This document shows, one piece after another, positions 33,854 through 42,632 of a stretch of 64,000 bases of DNA. The notes under the pieces were generated by a model. It was not told the origin of the DNA. It saw nothing but the letters and a program-made list of their open reading frames with translations, and did not search any database. The DNA is from JAICUY01 sp963716585 (GTDB lineage: Bacteria > Chloroflexota > Limnocylindria > QHBO01): contig CAVQTN010000004.1 in assembly GCA_963716585.1 (NCBI GenBank), positions 434,001 through 498,000 on the forward strand. The letters are read 5' to 3'. The translations under genes were made by a program, and so were the position numbers. Positions within the stretch are counted from its first letter, which is position 1; each line of letters opens with the position of its first letter.

Positions 33854-36058
33854 CTACTTCACCGCCACGATCTCCACGTCACCCTGCTTGTGCAGCACGG
33901 AGATGCCTACGTCGTTGGTGCGTCGCTGCAGCGCCAGGTCCACCGTCGCATCGCCGACCTGCAGGTTGCTGATCCACAGTTCCTCGATGAAGTCCGGCAG
34001 GCGCGGATTGCTGAAGCGCACCTGGCGGGCGATGGCGTCGACCTCCACGCCCAGGCAGGCCTGCAGCAGCAGGAAGACCGATGCCGAGGCCCAGGCCTGC
34101 GGAGAGCAGGCCACCGGATAGGCGGTCGGACCCTCGCCGTGGCGACGCGGGAAGCCGCAGAACAGCTCCGGCAGGCGGCGCAGGTCGATGAACAGGCTTG
34201 CGGCATACATGGCCTCCAGGATGCGCAGTGCAGCATCGGTCATGTTGTAACGCGCCATGCCTGCGGCGATGATCGCATTGTCGTGCGGCCAGACCGATCC
34301 GTCGTGATAGGACATCGGGTTGTAGCGCGGCTCGCCGGTCGCGACCGTCCGCACGCCCCAGCCCGAGAAGCCCTCGGCGGATAGCAGCCCCTCCGCCACG
34401 CGCGCCGCACGATCCGCGGCCGCGATACCGGTGTACAGGCAGTGCCCCGGATTCGACGTGCGAATGCGGCAGGGGCGCTTGTCGCCGTCCAGTGCCTCGG
34501 CATACGTGCCAAGCTCCTCCACCCAGAAGGCCTCCTCGAAGCGCTGCTGGAGCCGCAGGGCCTGGCCCTCGAGTGCCTGGGCTCGCGCATCGTCGCCGAG
34601 GGCGCGCGCCAGGTCGGCCGCGCCGCGACGGGCGGCGTAGGCGTAGCCCTGGATCTCGCACAGCGCGATCGGGCCATCGGCAAGCGTTCCGTCGGCGTGA
34701 AATACCGAGTCGAGAGAATCCTTCCAGCCCTGGTTCGCCAGGCCGGCGGCCGTCTTGCGGCGGTACTCGAGGAAGCCGTCGCCGTCCGGATCTCCGTCAC
34801 CGTCCATCCAGGCCAGCGCACGCTCGACGTTGGGCCAGATCTCGGACAGCAGTCCCAGGTCGCCGGTGCGACGGTGGTGGCCGGCCGCCAACATGACGAA
34901 CAGCGGCGTGGCGTCGGCCGTCCCGTAGTAGCGGCCGAACGGCACCTCGCCGAGCGCCGCCATCTCGCCGCGGCGCATCTCGTGGATGATCTTGCCGGGC
35001 TCGGCATCCCGCGCCGGATCGGCGGCATCGGCCTGCGTGGCGGCGAGCACCTGGAGCACGCCGCGCGCCATCTCGGGATCGACCCACAGGCACTCGAGGG
35101 CCGTGATCAACCCGTCGCGACCGAAGACGGTGCTGTACCACGGCACACCGGCATATGGATATTCGCCATATGGCGTGCGGGTCGACATCATCGCCAGGTC
35201 GGCCTCGCTGCGGCGCAGCCAGTCGTTGAACTGCTCGTTGCTGGTCTGCAGGTCGGCACCGCGGCGGCGCAGCTGGTCGAGTGCCTCGCTCGTCGCCTGG
35301 GGGCCGGTCGGCACCGGCAGCCGGTGCGGCTCGTCCGACTCCTCGCAGGCGATCGCGATCTCGAGCACCAGCTCGGCCTGCGGCTCGAGGTCGATCCGAT
35401 ACGAGGCGCTGCTGCTGGTCAGCAGATCGGGCTTCGGCTCGAAGCGCAGGCGCGTGGAGCGGGTACGGCCGTCGAGACCGTCGTAGCGCAGCAGAACGCC
35501 GTCGTCGTGAACCTGCGGATCGCGCTGGTTGCCACGTCGTTCGCGCTTCGCGCCGCGCACCTCGAAGATGTCGGCGAAGTCGCCCTCGAAACGCAGCTCG
35601 ACGGGCACGCTGATCGACGCCAGCCCGTAGTTGCGGAACGCGAGGCGCTGATGGCACACCGCGTCCCACAGGAACGCGGTCCGGCCGACGTGCAGCGTGC
35701 CGCGCGGGATTACCACATCGTCGTGCTCGGAGACATCGGGGTTCGTCAGGTCGACCGCCAGCAGCGCGTTGTCCTGGCGGATCGTGGAGCTGAGCAGCAT
35801 CGGTCGCTCGTGGGCCAGGCGCAGCAGCATGCCGGACAGGAAGCGGGTGCCCTCGTGGTAGAGCCCCTCCTCGCCGAGCCCCACCGGCTTGATGTCGCCA
35901 TAGCGGTCGAAGACGACGAACGTTTCGCCCTGCTTGAGCACGCGGTCCTGCTCATCGGCGAGCGAGGAGGTGGCGAGGATGTAGTAGCGATCCTCAACCT
36001 CCAGGATGTCGCTCGGAAGGCCGGCCGCCGGGTCAGGCCGATGCTGCGGTGCGCTCAC
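33854..36058 (-). CDS. Glycogen debranching / amylo-alpha-1,6-glucosidase-type enzyme
   Basis: 734 residues. The N-terminal beta domain (about 20-240) has the GDE_N-like start 'LKQGETFVVFDRYGDIKPVGLGEEGLYHEGTRFLSGMLLRL'. The C-terminal (alpha/alpha)6 barrel (about 270-700) contains DLAMMSTRTPYGEYPYAGVPWYSTVFGRDGLITALECLW and, later, GWKDSLDSVFHADG and DGSVWPHDNAIIAAGM. These are the conserved acid and aromatic stretches of the family. Relatives hydrolyse alpha-1,6 branches of glycogen or act on other alpha-glucans. It overlaps the glycosyltransferase gene by 26 bases, so the two probably act together in storage-glucan or osmolyte metabolism. The exact substrate is not fixed by sequence. Confidence 0.87.
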   Translation of the reverse strand: MSAPQHRPDPAAGLPSDILEVEDRYYILATSSLADEQDRVLKQGETFVVFDRYGDIKPVGLGEEGLYHEGTRFLSGMLLRLAHERPMLLSSTIRQDNALLAVDLTNPDVSEHDDVVIPRGTLHVGRTAFLWDAVCHQRLAFRNYGLASISVPVELRFEGDFADIFEVRGAKRERRGNQRDPQVHDDGVLLRYDGLDGRTRSTRLRFEPKPDLLTSSSASYRIDLEPQAELVLEIAIACEESDEPHRLPVPTGPQATSEALDQLRRRGADLQTSNEQFNDWLRRSEADLAMMSTRTPYGEYPYAGVPWYSTVFGRDGLITALECLWVDPEMARGVLQVLAATQADAADPARDAEPGKIIHEMRRGEMAALGEVPFGRYYGTADATPLFVMLAAGHHRRTGDLGLLSEIWPNVERALAWMDGDGDPDGDGFLEYRRKTAAGLANQGWKDSLDSVFHADGTLADGPIALCEIQGYAYAARRGAADLARALGDDARAQALEGQALRLQQRFEEAFWVEELGTYAEALDGDKRPCRIRTSNPGHCLYTGIAAADRAARVAEGLLSAEGFSGWGVRTVATGEPRYNPMSYHDGSVWPHDNAIIAAGMARYNMTDAALRILEAMYAASLFIDLRRLPELFCGFPRRHGEGPTAYPVACSPQAWASASVFLLLQACLGVEVDAIARQVRFSNPRLPDFIEELWISNLQVGDATVDLALQRRTNDVGISVLHKQGDVEIVAVK

Positions 36059-37223
36059 CGTCCGGATTGTCGGGGATCAGCGTCAGCGGCGCCAGCCGGC
36101 GTCGCGCGCGTCGCTCGGAGCCGCCGCCGACCGCGGCGATCGCGCGCTCGCCAACGAGCTCCCCGTACAGCTCCAGGTAGTCGGCCGCCATGCGCCGCGC
36201 GGTGAATCGCTGGTCGAACACGGCACGGCAGTCTCGCCGCTTGAGCTTGACGACCCGCTCGACGGCGTGGACGGCGGCGGCGATGTCGTCGACCACGAAG
36301 CCGTTGACCCCGTCCTCCACGATCTCGGGCACTGATCCGTGACGATAGCCGATCACGGGCGTGCCGCAGGCCATGGCCTCGATCATCGCCAGCCCGAACG
36401 GCTCCGGCCAGTCGATTGGGAAGAGCAGGGCGTGGGCATTGCCCAGCAACTCGTCCTTGGCACGCTCGTCGACCTCACCCACGAACTCGACGAGCGGATC
36501 CGCGAGCATGGGGCGGATGCACTGCTCGAAGTACTCGGCGTCGGCGCTGCCCACCTTGGCGGCGATCCTGAGGGGCATCCCTGCGCGACGCGCGATCTGG
36601 ATGGCCCGATCCGGACGTTTCTCCGGAGAGATGCGCCCCAGGAAGACGAGGTAGTCGCCGTGACGCTCGCGGAACGGGTGGCGATCGGCAGGGATGCCGT
36701 GGTAGACCGTCCCGATCCAGTTCGCGCCAGCCAGCGGCCGACGCTGCGCGTACGAGATGGACGACAGGCACAGCTCGGGAAATTGCTCCGTCAGGAGGCC
36801 CCAGTGGCGGCCGTCGACCCGGCCATGGGGCGTGCTCAAGCTCGCGCGTGCGTGGCGTCGCAGCGACGGAAAGGGCAGGTAATCGGCGTGGTTGTGGATG
36901 ACGTCGAACTGGTCGGCCTCTCGCGTCAGCTGCTCGAGCTGCAGCACCTGGGCCGCCAGCTCGTCCATGGGTGACCTGGCAAGGCGCAACGCCTCGGGGC
37001 AGGCAGAGATCAGGCGAGCGGAGGTCTGCGAATCCCCGCTGGCGAACAGGGTCACCTCGTGGCCCTGTGCCACCAGCTCCTCGGTGAGATACGAAACGAC
37101 GCGCTCGGTGCCGCCGTACATGCGTGGCGGCACGCTCTCGAAGAGCGGCGCGATCTGCGCGATCCTCAACTTGGCTGGACCCCTGGCGACTGCCGAGACC
37201 GAAGCGTGGCTGCCCTCCCCCAT
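36033..37223 (-). CDS. Glycosyltransferase family 4 (GT-B)
   Basis: 396 residues from the ATG at 37223. The N-domain has APLFESVPPRMYGGTERVVSYLTEELVAQGHEVTLFASGDS (acceptor side, GGTERV loop). The hinge and C-domain carry FLGRISPEKRPDRAI and the donor-binding EPFGLAMIEAMACGTPVIGYRHGSVPEIV with the E-x7-E pattern. Family 4 enzymes transfer sugars with retention of configuration from NDP-sugars. The end overlaps the start of the debranching-enzyme gene, which suggests a shared pathway of alpha-glucan or glycolipid metabolism. The acceptor is unknown. Confidence 0.88.
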   Translation of the reverse strand: MGEGSHASVSAVARGPAKLRIAQIAPLFESVPPRMYGGTERVVSYLTEELVAQGHEVTLFASGDSQTSARLISACPEALRLARSPMDELAAQVLQLEQLTREADQFDVIHNHADYLPFPSLRRHARASLSTPHGRVDGRHWGLLTEQFPELCLSSISYAQRRPLAGANWIGTVYHGIPADRHPFRERHGDYLVFLGRISPEKRPDRAIQIARRAGMPLRIAAKVGSADAEYFEQCIRPMLADPLVEFVGEVDERAKDELLGNAHALLFPIDWPEPFGLAMIEAMACGTPVIGYRHGSVPEIVEDGVNGFVVDDIAAAVHAVERVVKLKRRDCRAVFDQRFTARRMAADYLELYGELVGERAIAAVGGGSERRARRRLAPLTLIPDNPDGERTAASA

Positions 37224-37257
37224 TGCAGGCCGCTTGCCAGACGGCTCGCCAATGCGG

Positions 37258-37716
37258 CTAGGACGCGTCGATCGGACGGGTGAAGTCGACGATGACCGCC
37301 CCGGAGCGAACCGCCGCGGGAAACCGCTGCAGCGGGCGCTGGGCCGCGATCGCAAAGCCGGAGAAGGTCCAGGTGGCTCCCCGGCAGTCGCGCAGCCGGT
37401 CGCCGGCGACCTGGACCGCGCAGCGGCCGCTCGTGCTCCACGCATTGACCGCCGCGACACCACCCGCCGGCGGCCGCGAAATGATGACGCGCAGCGCGAC
37501 GTGGCCGGCGTCGGGACGCTCCCCGGGGAGGCCGTGCGACGTGTTCAGCAGGAGGTCACGCTCCAGTGGTGCCGTGCCGAGATCGGCGGCCGGCGCAACG
37601 GCGTAGGCGGCATCACCACGCTCGGGGGCGACGCTGAAGATGAGCGGTCGCACGAGCAGCATGGCGCCGACCAGCAGCACCAGGCCCAACAGCGCGCTGA
37701 GCGCGTAGCGCGCCAT
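37258..37716 (-). CDS. Small membrane-anchored hypothetical protein (152 residues)
   Basis: One N-terminal helix (ARYALSALLGLVLLVGAMLLVRP) is followed by an extracytoplasmic part with four cysteines-to-be-checked positions: two are clear (CAVQVAGDRLRDC), likely a disulphide. The rest is beta-rich (VALRVIISRPPAGG, ATWTFSGFAIAAQ). No family recognised. The ATG is eight bases past the metallophosphoesterase stop and the gene is followed 34 bases later by the GT4 gene, so it belongs to the five-gene unit. Confidence 0.6.
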   Translation of the reverse strand: MARYALSALLGLVLLVGAMLLVRPLIFSVAPERGDAAYAVAPAADLGTAPLERDLLLNTSHGLPGERPDAGHVALRVIISRPPAGGVAAVNAWSTSGRCAVQVAGDRLRDCRGATWTFSGFAIAAQRPLQRFPAAVRSGAVIVDFTRPIDAS

Positions 37717-37724
37717 CGGCACGC

Positions 37725-38417
37725 TCAGGCGACCGGCGGCACGAGCTCGACCAGCGTCGCGCCGGTGCAGTTGTAGAGGAGCGTGCCACCGTGCCGCAGG
37801 CAGCGTCCATCCAGCCCGCGGCGGACAAGCGCGGTGTGGCCGTGCAGCCAGAGCGGTGGCCGCAACCGGTCGACCAGCCACCGGAAGGCGCCGAAGCCAC
37901 GATGCGTCAGGTCGGCGGCGTCGTTGAGGCCCCGCGGCGGGGCATGGCTCACGACCAGGAGCGGGCGCCGGGTGCCGAACGTCGCCAGCCATCCCCGCAG
38001 CGAGCGCTGCCACATGCCGGCGGCCGAGACCTGCATCTTCTCCTTCGGATCGTTGTACTCGGGCGAGCCGCTGAATCCGAGGATGGCGAGCCCACCTTCG
38101 AGATGGACCCGGCCGTCGGGCAACGGGCCGGGCAGTCGATCGAGCTGGTTGGCGCGCCAGGCCGACCCGGTGTCGTGGTTGCCCCGAACGTACACCAACG
38201 GCACGCTGCCGAATGCGTCGGCCACGAACGCCAGGTAGTCCGCACGCAGGTCGCCGCAGCCCACGATCAGGTCGATCGGCTCGAGGCCGCGGCGCGTGGC
38301 GTCCGACTCGAGCGCCGGCTCCGGCTCATCCGAGATGGCAAGGATGCGCATCGGCCGGCCCTGCCGCCGCGCGAACAGCTCGGGATCGGGCCAGACCACG
38401 CGAAGCCGATGCGTCAC
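37725..38417 (-). CDS. Calcineurin-like metallophosphoesterase
   Basis: 230 residues with the metal-binding blocks of the family in order: VGCGDL, YVRGNHD, VSHAPP and LHGHT (about residues 53-58, 76-82, 156-161 and 190-194). The first block, usually DxH, reads ISDEP in 'MRILAISDEPEPALE', so one metal ligand is changed. The GTG at 38417 overlaps the upstream stop by four bases; an internal ATG (codon 23) is the alternative start and gives the family's normal N-terminus. It hydrolyses phosphomonoesters or diesters; the substrate is unknown. Confidence 0.82.
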   Translation of the reverse strand: MTHRLRVVWPDPELFARRQGRPMRILAISDEPEPALESDATRRGLEPIDLIVGCGDLRADYLAFVADAFGSVPLVYVRGNHDTGSAWRANQLDRLPGPLPDGRVHLEGGLAILGFSGSPEYNDPKEKMQVSAAGMWQRSLRGWLATFGTRRPLLVVSHAPPRGLNDAADLTHRGFGAFRWLVDRLRPPLWLHGHTALVRRGLDGRCLRHGGTLLYNCTGATLVELVPPVA

Positions 38418-38974
38418 GAGGGCTCGTCAGCCTGCTCCGGCGCGTCGAGCAGCCGATCGCGAGCGACCTCGGGCGCCAGGTGCTGCTCGGCGGTTGGCGA
38501 GAGGCGTCCCTGGCCGGCGCTGCGCAATGCCTTTGTCTCCAGCAGCGCGGTCGACGATGAGGTCGGCAGCGGGCCGGCGTCGATGCCGGGGATGACGAGC
38601 TCGGTGACGTCGGCGTCGATGCCCACCATGCCCGCCTCGCGTGCGGCGGCGACCCGATTGTGACCATCCGTCACGAAGTAGTCGTCCCCCACCTTGAACA
38701 GATCGACCGGCGGGAGCACCGCCAGGCCGTCGACCGCCGCGCGGAGGCGCTGCCATCGCGCGCGCCAGTTCCTCCCGCGCAGCTCGGGCAGCGGCAGGAA
38801 GTCGTCGGTCACCTGCGACGGACGACGCGTGGTGCCGACGATCTGATCGACTGGCACGATCTGCACCCCGCGCAGCCGGCGCGTGGCCGACGCGGCGTGG
38901 GGATAGACGTCGTACAGGGATGGCAGGAGCGAGGGCTGGCCCAGGGTGCGGAGCCGGCTGCGGACGGATCGCAT
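38414..38974 (-). CDS. ParB/Srx-like N-terminal domain protein
   Basis: 186 residues from the ATG at 38974. The core reads VQIVPVDQIVGTTRR, LPLPELRGRNWRARWQRLRAAVDGLAVLPPVDLFKVGDDYFVTDGHNRVAAAREAGMVGIDADVTEL. This is the ParB/sulfiredoxin-like fold with the 'DGHNRVAAAREAG' loop (G-H-R-x3-A in the family). There is no helix-turn-helix or C-terminal dimer domain, so it is not a chromosome-partition ParB. Such stand-alone ParB-like proteins can be nucleases or nucleotide-dependent switches; nothing here shows which. It is the first gene of the five-gene minus-strand unit and is divergent from the sugar ABC transporter. Confidence 0.75.
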   Translation of the reverse strand: MRSVRSRLRTLGQPSLLPSLYDVYPHAASATRRLRGVQIVPVDQIVGTTRRPSQVTDDFLPLPELRGRNWRARWQRLRAAVDGLAVLPPVDLFKVGDDYFVTDGHNRVAAAREAGMVGIDADVTELVIPGIDAGPLPTSSSTALLETKALRSAGQGRLSPTAEQHLAPEVARDRLLDAPEQADEPS

Positions 38975-38985
38975 GATTTTGCTGG

Positions 38986-39013
38986 TTGTGACCTTTTCGT
39001 CGGGTACTATGAT
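38986..39013 (+). promoter_or_regulatory. Probable sigma-70-type promoter for the sugar ABC operon
   Basis: TTGTGA (38986-38991) and TATGAT (39008-39013) are separated by 16 bases, ahead of the ATPase gene whose ATG is at 39085 with a GGAGGA ribosome-binding site. The AT-richness here contrasts with the surrounding sequence. The ParB-like operon's promoter must lie in the same 110-base divergent gap. Confidence 0.45.
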
Positions 39014-39084
39014 GCTCCTTTCACTGTGCACCGCTCCGAACGCCGCTGGCGTTCGATCCGTTCCGGACTCGGAGGATCGCACTG

Positions 39085-40176
39085 ATGGCGACCGTGACGT
39101 TCGATCACCTCACCAAGCGCTACAGCGCGGACGTCGTGGCGGTCAACGACCTCAACCTCGAGGTCAGCGACGGCGAGTTCCTGGTGCTGGTCGGCCCCTC
39201 GGGCTGCGGCAAGACGACCGCGCTGCGCTGCGTCGCCGGCCTCGAGGAGATCTCCGATGGCCAGCTGCGCATCGGTGAACGGGTGGTCAACGACGTGCCG
39301 CCCAAGGACCGTGACATCGCCATGGTCTTCCAATCCTATGCGCTGTACCCGCATATGAGCGTCTACGACAACCTTGCCTTTGGGCTGAAGCTGCGCAAGA
39401 CGCCGAAGGCCGATATCAAGCGCCGCGTCGACGACGCAGCCGGCATCCTGGGCCTCGAGAAGCTGCTCGACCGCAAGCCGAAGGCGCTCTCCGGCGGCCA
39501 GCGCCAGCGCGTGGCGCTGGGTCGGGCCATCGTTCGCGAGCCGTCGGTCTTCCTGATGGACGAGCCGCTCTCCAACCTCGACGCCAAGCTGCGCGTCGAG
39601 ACGCGCGCCAACATCGCGCGTCTCCACCAGCGCCTCGGTACGACCACCCTGTACGTCACCCACGACCAGGTCGAGGCGATGACCATGGGCGATCGCATCG
39701 CGGTCATGCGGGACGGCCTGCTGCAGCAGGTCGGCACCCCGCAGGACCTGTACGACCATCCCGAGAACGTCTTCGTGGCCGGGTTCATCGGCTCACCGTC
39801 CATGAACTTCGCGACCACGAGCACCGAGGGCGAGCACCTGATGCTCGGCAATGCCCGGCTTGAAATGAGCGGCAAGCACGCCCAGGCGGCCGCCGACCGG
39901 CCGAAGGGCACGAACCTGCTCATCGGGTTTCGTCCCGAGCACCTCGAGATCGCCGATGGCCAGGGACCCGGCGCGGTGCGCATCCCGGCCAAGATCGAGG
40001 TCGTCGAATACCTCGGCAACGAGGAGCTGATCCATGCGCAGTCCGAGGGTCACGAAGTGGTCGCCCTGGTCCCATCCGATCACAAGGTCTCGGTCGGCGA
40101 CAGCCTCGACTTCGCGATTCCGGTCGAGAAGCTGCACCTGTTCGACCCGGAGACCGAGAAGAGCCTCGCCGAATGA
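39085..40176 (+). CDS. ugpC: Sugar ABC transporter ATPase (UgpC/MsmX/MalK type)
   Basis: 363 residues. Walker A GPSGCGKT (37-44), Q-loop VFQSYALYPHMSVYDNLAFGL, signature LSGGQ (135-139), Walker B FLMDEPLSNLD and the H-loop VTHDQ are followed by a C-terminal TOBE region (NLLIGFRPEHLEIADG...). This is the CUT1 carbohydrate group, in which one ATPase can serve several sugar permeases. It is followed by a binding-protein gene and two permease genes on the same strand. The substrate could be an oligosaccharide or glycerol-3-phosphate; MalK-type regulatory residues were not checked. Confidence 0.9.
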   Translation: MATVTFDHLTKRYSADVVAVNDLNLEVSDGEFLVLVGPSGCGKTTALRCVAGLEEISDGQLRIGERVVNDVPPKDRDIAMVFQSYALYPHMSVYDNLAFGLKLRKTPKADIKRRVDDAAGILGLEKLLDRKPKALSGGQRQRVALGRAIVREPSVFLMDEPLSNLDAKLRVETRANIARLHQRLGTTTLYVTHDQVEAMTMGDRIAVMRDGLLQQVGTPQDLYDHPENVFVAGFIGSPSMNFATTSTEGEHLMLGNARLEMSGKHAQAAADRPKGTNLLIGFRPEHLEIADGQGPGAVRIPAKIEVVEYLGNEELIHAQSEGHEVVALVPSDHKVSVGDSLDFAIPVEKLHLFDPETEKSLAE

Positions 40177-40234
40177 ACGGCGGGAGCCACTGCGAGCGTA
40201 GTACCACCGAGCGCAACCGTATGGAGGAACCCGA

Positions 40235-41567
40235 ATGACACGTTGGCATCGCTATGCCGCCCCGTCGCTGGCTATCGTCCTGCTGCTGGCCGCCTGCTCG
40301 AACGGCGGGAACACCAGCAACACCCCTGGCGCAAACGGCAGCGGCAGCCAGCCGGCTGGCGGAGGAGACCTTGCCGGCCAGTCAGTGACGGTCATCGGCG
40401 CCTGATGGTGGGGACGAGGAGAAAGCCTTCCACGCAGATGGTCAAGCCGTGGGAGGACGCCACGGGCGCCACAAGTGAAGTACACCGGCACCCGTGACCT
40501 CAACGCGGTGCTCACCACCGGCACTGCCTCCGGCGTTCTCCCGGATATCGCCGGGCTTCCCGGTCCGGGACAGCTGCCAGGAGTTCGCCACCGGCGGCTC
40601 GCTCAAGCCGCTCGACGACGTTCTGGACATCGCCACCTACAAGAGCGAGACGGCACCGGCCCTGGTGAGCCTGGGAACCGTCGACAACAAGATCTACGGC
40701 GTCTTCATCAAGGCCGCCGTCAAGGGCCTGATGTGGTACAACCCGAAGGTCGTCAACTATGCCGACAGCGTGCCGGCCACGTGGGACGATTTGACGGCGG
40801 CGCTGAAGACCAACGCCAGCAAGGCCCAGGCGCAGTGGTGCCTCGGCATCGAGTCGGGCGCTGCCTCCGGGCTGGCCGGGCACCGACTGGATCGAGGACT
40901 TCGTCCTGCGCCAGTCAGGCCCTGACGTCTACAACCAGTGGTGGCAGGGCAAGGTGAAGTGGACCTCGCCCGAGATCAAGCAGGCGTTCCAGGCCTACGG
41001 CGACATCGTCAAGAACAGCCTGGGTGGCGCGACCACCGCGGCGGCGACCAACTTCGCCAACGCCGGCGACCCGCTGTTCGACAGCTCACCCGGCTGCCAG
41101 CTGCTTCACCAGGCCAGCTTCATCACGGGGCTGGGCGCCTTCAAGGACAAGAAGGCCGGCACCGACTACGACTTCTTCCCGTTCCCGGATATCAACTCCC
41201 AGTTCGCGGGTGCCATCGAGGGTGCGGGCGACATCTTCGGCATGTTCCATGACACGCCGGCGGCGAAGTCGCTGATGAAGTACCTCGTCACGGCCGACGC
41301 CCAGGAAGATCTGGGTCAAGGCATCGGCGGCGCGCTGTCCGCCAACAAGAACGTGACCAACTACCCGGACGACATCGCCAAGCGGTCGGCCGACCTGCTC
41401 ACCAATGCCAAGCTCTTCGTGTTCGACGCGTCGGACCTGATGCCGACCTCGGTGAACGGCGAGTTCTGGAGCGTCGATCCTCAAGTACACCAAGGATCCC
41501 AGCCAGCTGGACGCGTTGCTGGCCGAACCTGGACAAAGTGACGGCCGACGCTGCCGCCGCGCAGTAG
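40235..41567 (+). CDS. Sugar ABC transporter substrate-binding lipoprotein (several frameshifts)
   Basis: AGGAGG lies seven bases before the ATG at 40235. The N-terminus ends in a lipobox (LAIVLLLAACSNGG), then a Gly/Ser/Asn linker. The rest is the family-1 extracellular binding fold, reconstructed across frames: VKYTGTRDLNAVLTTG, then LPDIAGLPGPGQ, KPLDDVLDIATYKSETAPALVSLGTVDNKIYGVFIKAAVKGLMWYNPKVV, TDWIEDFVLRQSGPDVYNQWWQGKVKW, GCQLLHQASFITG, and LDKVTADAAAAQ before the TAG at 41565. Shifts occur near 40,402, 40,475, 40,570, 40,875, 41,480 and 41,525. All segments are good protein, so the gene is probably intact in the organism and mis-sequenced here. Confidence 0.85.
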
Positions 41568-41594
41568 CGGCAGCCTAGGAGGAAGTCACAAGCT

Positions 41595-41626
41595 CGGGGA
41601 GGGCCGTCGCAAGGCGGCCCTCCCCG
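41595..41626 (+). terminator. Strong intercistronic stem-loop after the binding-protein gene
   Basis: A perfect 12-bp stem (CGGGGAGGGCCG with CGGCCCTCCCCG) around an 8-base loop lies 27 bases after the binding-protein stop and 29 bases before the first permease ATG. There is no T-run, so it is more like the mRNA-stabilising or attenuating hairpin that follows malE-type genes than a full terminator. Confidence 0.7.
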
Positions 41627-41654
41627 CATCGGCGCAACAGGCAGGAGGAGGTCC

Positions 41655-42632
41655 ATGGATCCTCGGCTGCTGACCGCGGTGATCGTCGTGGTCGGCGTGC
41701 CGGCCGTGCTGGTCGGCTACATCTGGGCAACCGAGCAGGTGCTGAGGCTTCTGCCGGAGCGCGTCAAGCCCCGGATCCGTCCGTGGCTGTGGCTGGCCCC
41801 GGCGCTCGGCTTCCTTGGCCTGTTTCTCGTCTACCCGACCGTCGGCACCATCGTCCGCAGCTTCCAGAACCGTGCCGGAACGGCCTTCATCGGCCTGGAC
41901 AACTACGGCTGGTTCTTCGGCAACTCCGCCGCCCTCTCCGCGCTCAAGAACAACGTCATCTGGCTCGTGCTGCTCACGCTGCTGACCGTGGGGCTGGGCC
42001 TGCTCATCGCGACCCTGGTCGACCGCGTGCGCTACGAGTCGTTCGCCAAGTCGGTGATCTTCGTGCCACTGGCCATCAGCATGGTGGCGGCCACGGTCAT
42101 CTGGCGGTTCATGTACTACTACGTGACGCCACCGAAGCCCCAGGTCGGCACCCTGAACGCGCTCAGCACTCCGCTCGGCGTGGGGCCGTTCGACTTCATC
42201 CACATCCCCGACTTCAGCATCGCCACCATCGCCCTCATCGTGATCATGGTCTGGATGTGGACCGGCTTCGCGATGGTCATCCTGTCCGCCGGCCTGAAGG
42301 GCATCAACACCGAGCTGCTCGAAGCGGCCCGCGTCGACGGGGCGAACGAGTGGCAGGTCTTCAAGGGGATCGTCTTTCCGTTGCTGCTGCCGACGATCGC
42401 CGTCGTCTCGACCACGATCATCATCACCGCGCTGAAGACCTTCGACATCGTCTACGCCACGAACAACGGGGCGTATGACACCGAGGTGATCGCGAGCCTG
42501 ATGTACAAGGAGATGTTCACCTTCGCCAACTTCAGCCGCGCGAGCGCCATCGCCGTGGTCCTGCTGCTGGCGATCATCCCGATCATGCTCTTCAACGTCC
42601 GACGCTTCCAGGCGCAGGAGGCCATCCGATGA
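41655..42632 (+). CDS. Sugar ABC transporter permease (MalF/UgpA type)
   Basis: 325 residues with an extra N-terminal span (TAVIVVVGVPAVLVGYIWATEQ) and the six-span binding-protein-dependent core. The cytoplasmic EAA loop reads LEAARVDGANEWQVFKGIVFPLLLP, and is followed by a conserved helix (TIAVVSTTIIITALKTFDIVYATNNGAYDTEVIASLMYKEMF). GGAGGAGG precedes the ATG. It forms a heterodimer with the next gene's product; the stop overlaps that gene's start by four bases. Confidence 0.9.
   Translation: MDPRLLTAVIVVVGVPAVLVGYIWATEQVLRLLPERVKPRIRPWLWLAPALGFLGLFLVYPTVGTIVRSFQNRAGTAFIGLDNYGWFFGNSAALSALKNNVIWLVLLTLLTVGLGLLIATLVDRVRYESFAKSVIFVPLAISMVAATVIWRFMYYYVTPPKPQVGTLNALSTPLGVGPFDFIHIPDFSIATIALIVIMVWMWTGFAMVILSAGLKGINTELLEAARVDGANEWQVFKGIVFPLLLPTIAVVSTTIIITALKTFDIVYATNNGAYDTEVIASLMYKEMFTFANFSRASAIAVVLLLAIIPIMLFNVRRFQAQEAIR

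Noticed and set aside
38414..38974. Chromosome-partition ParB
   Set aside because: Only the N-terminal ParB/Srx-like fold is present; there is no helix-turn-helix, no ParA neighbour and no parS-like site noticed.
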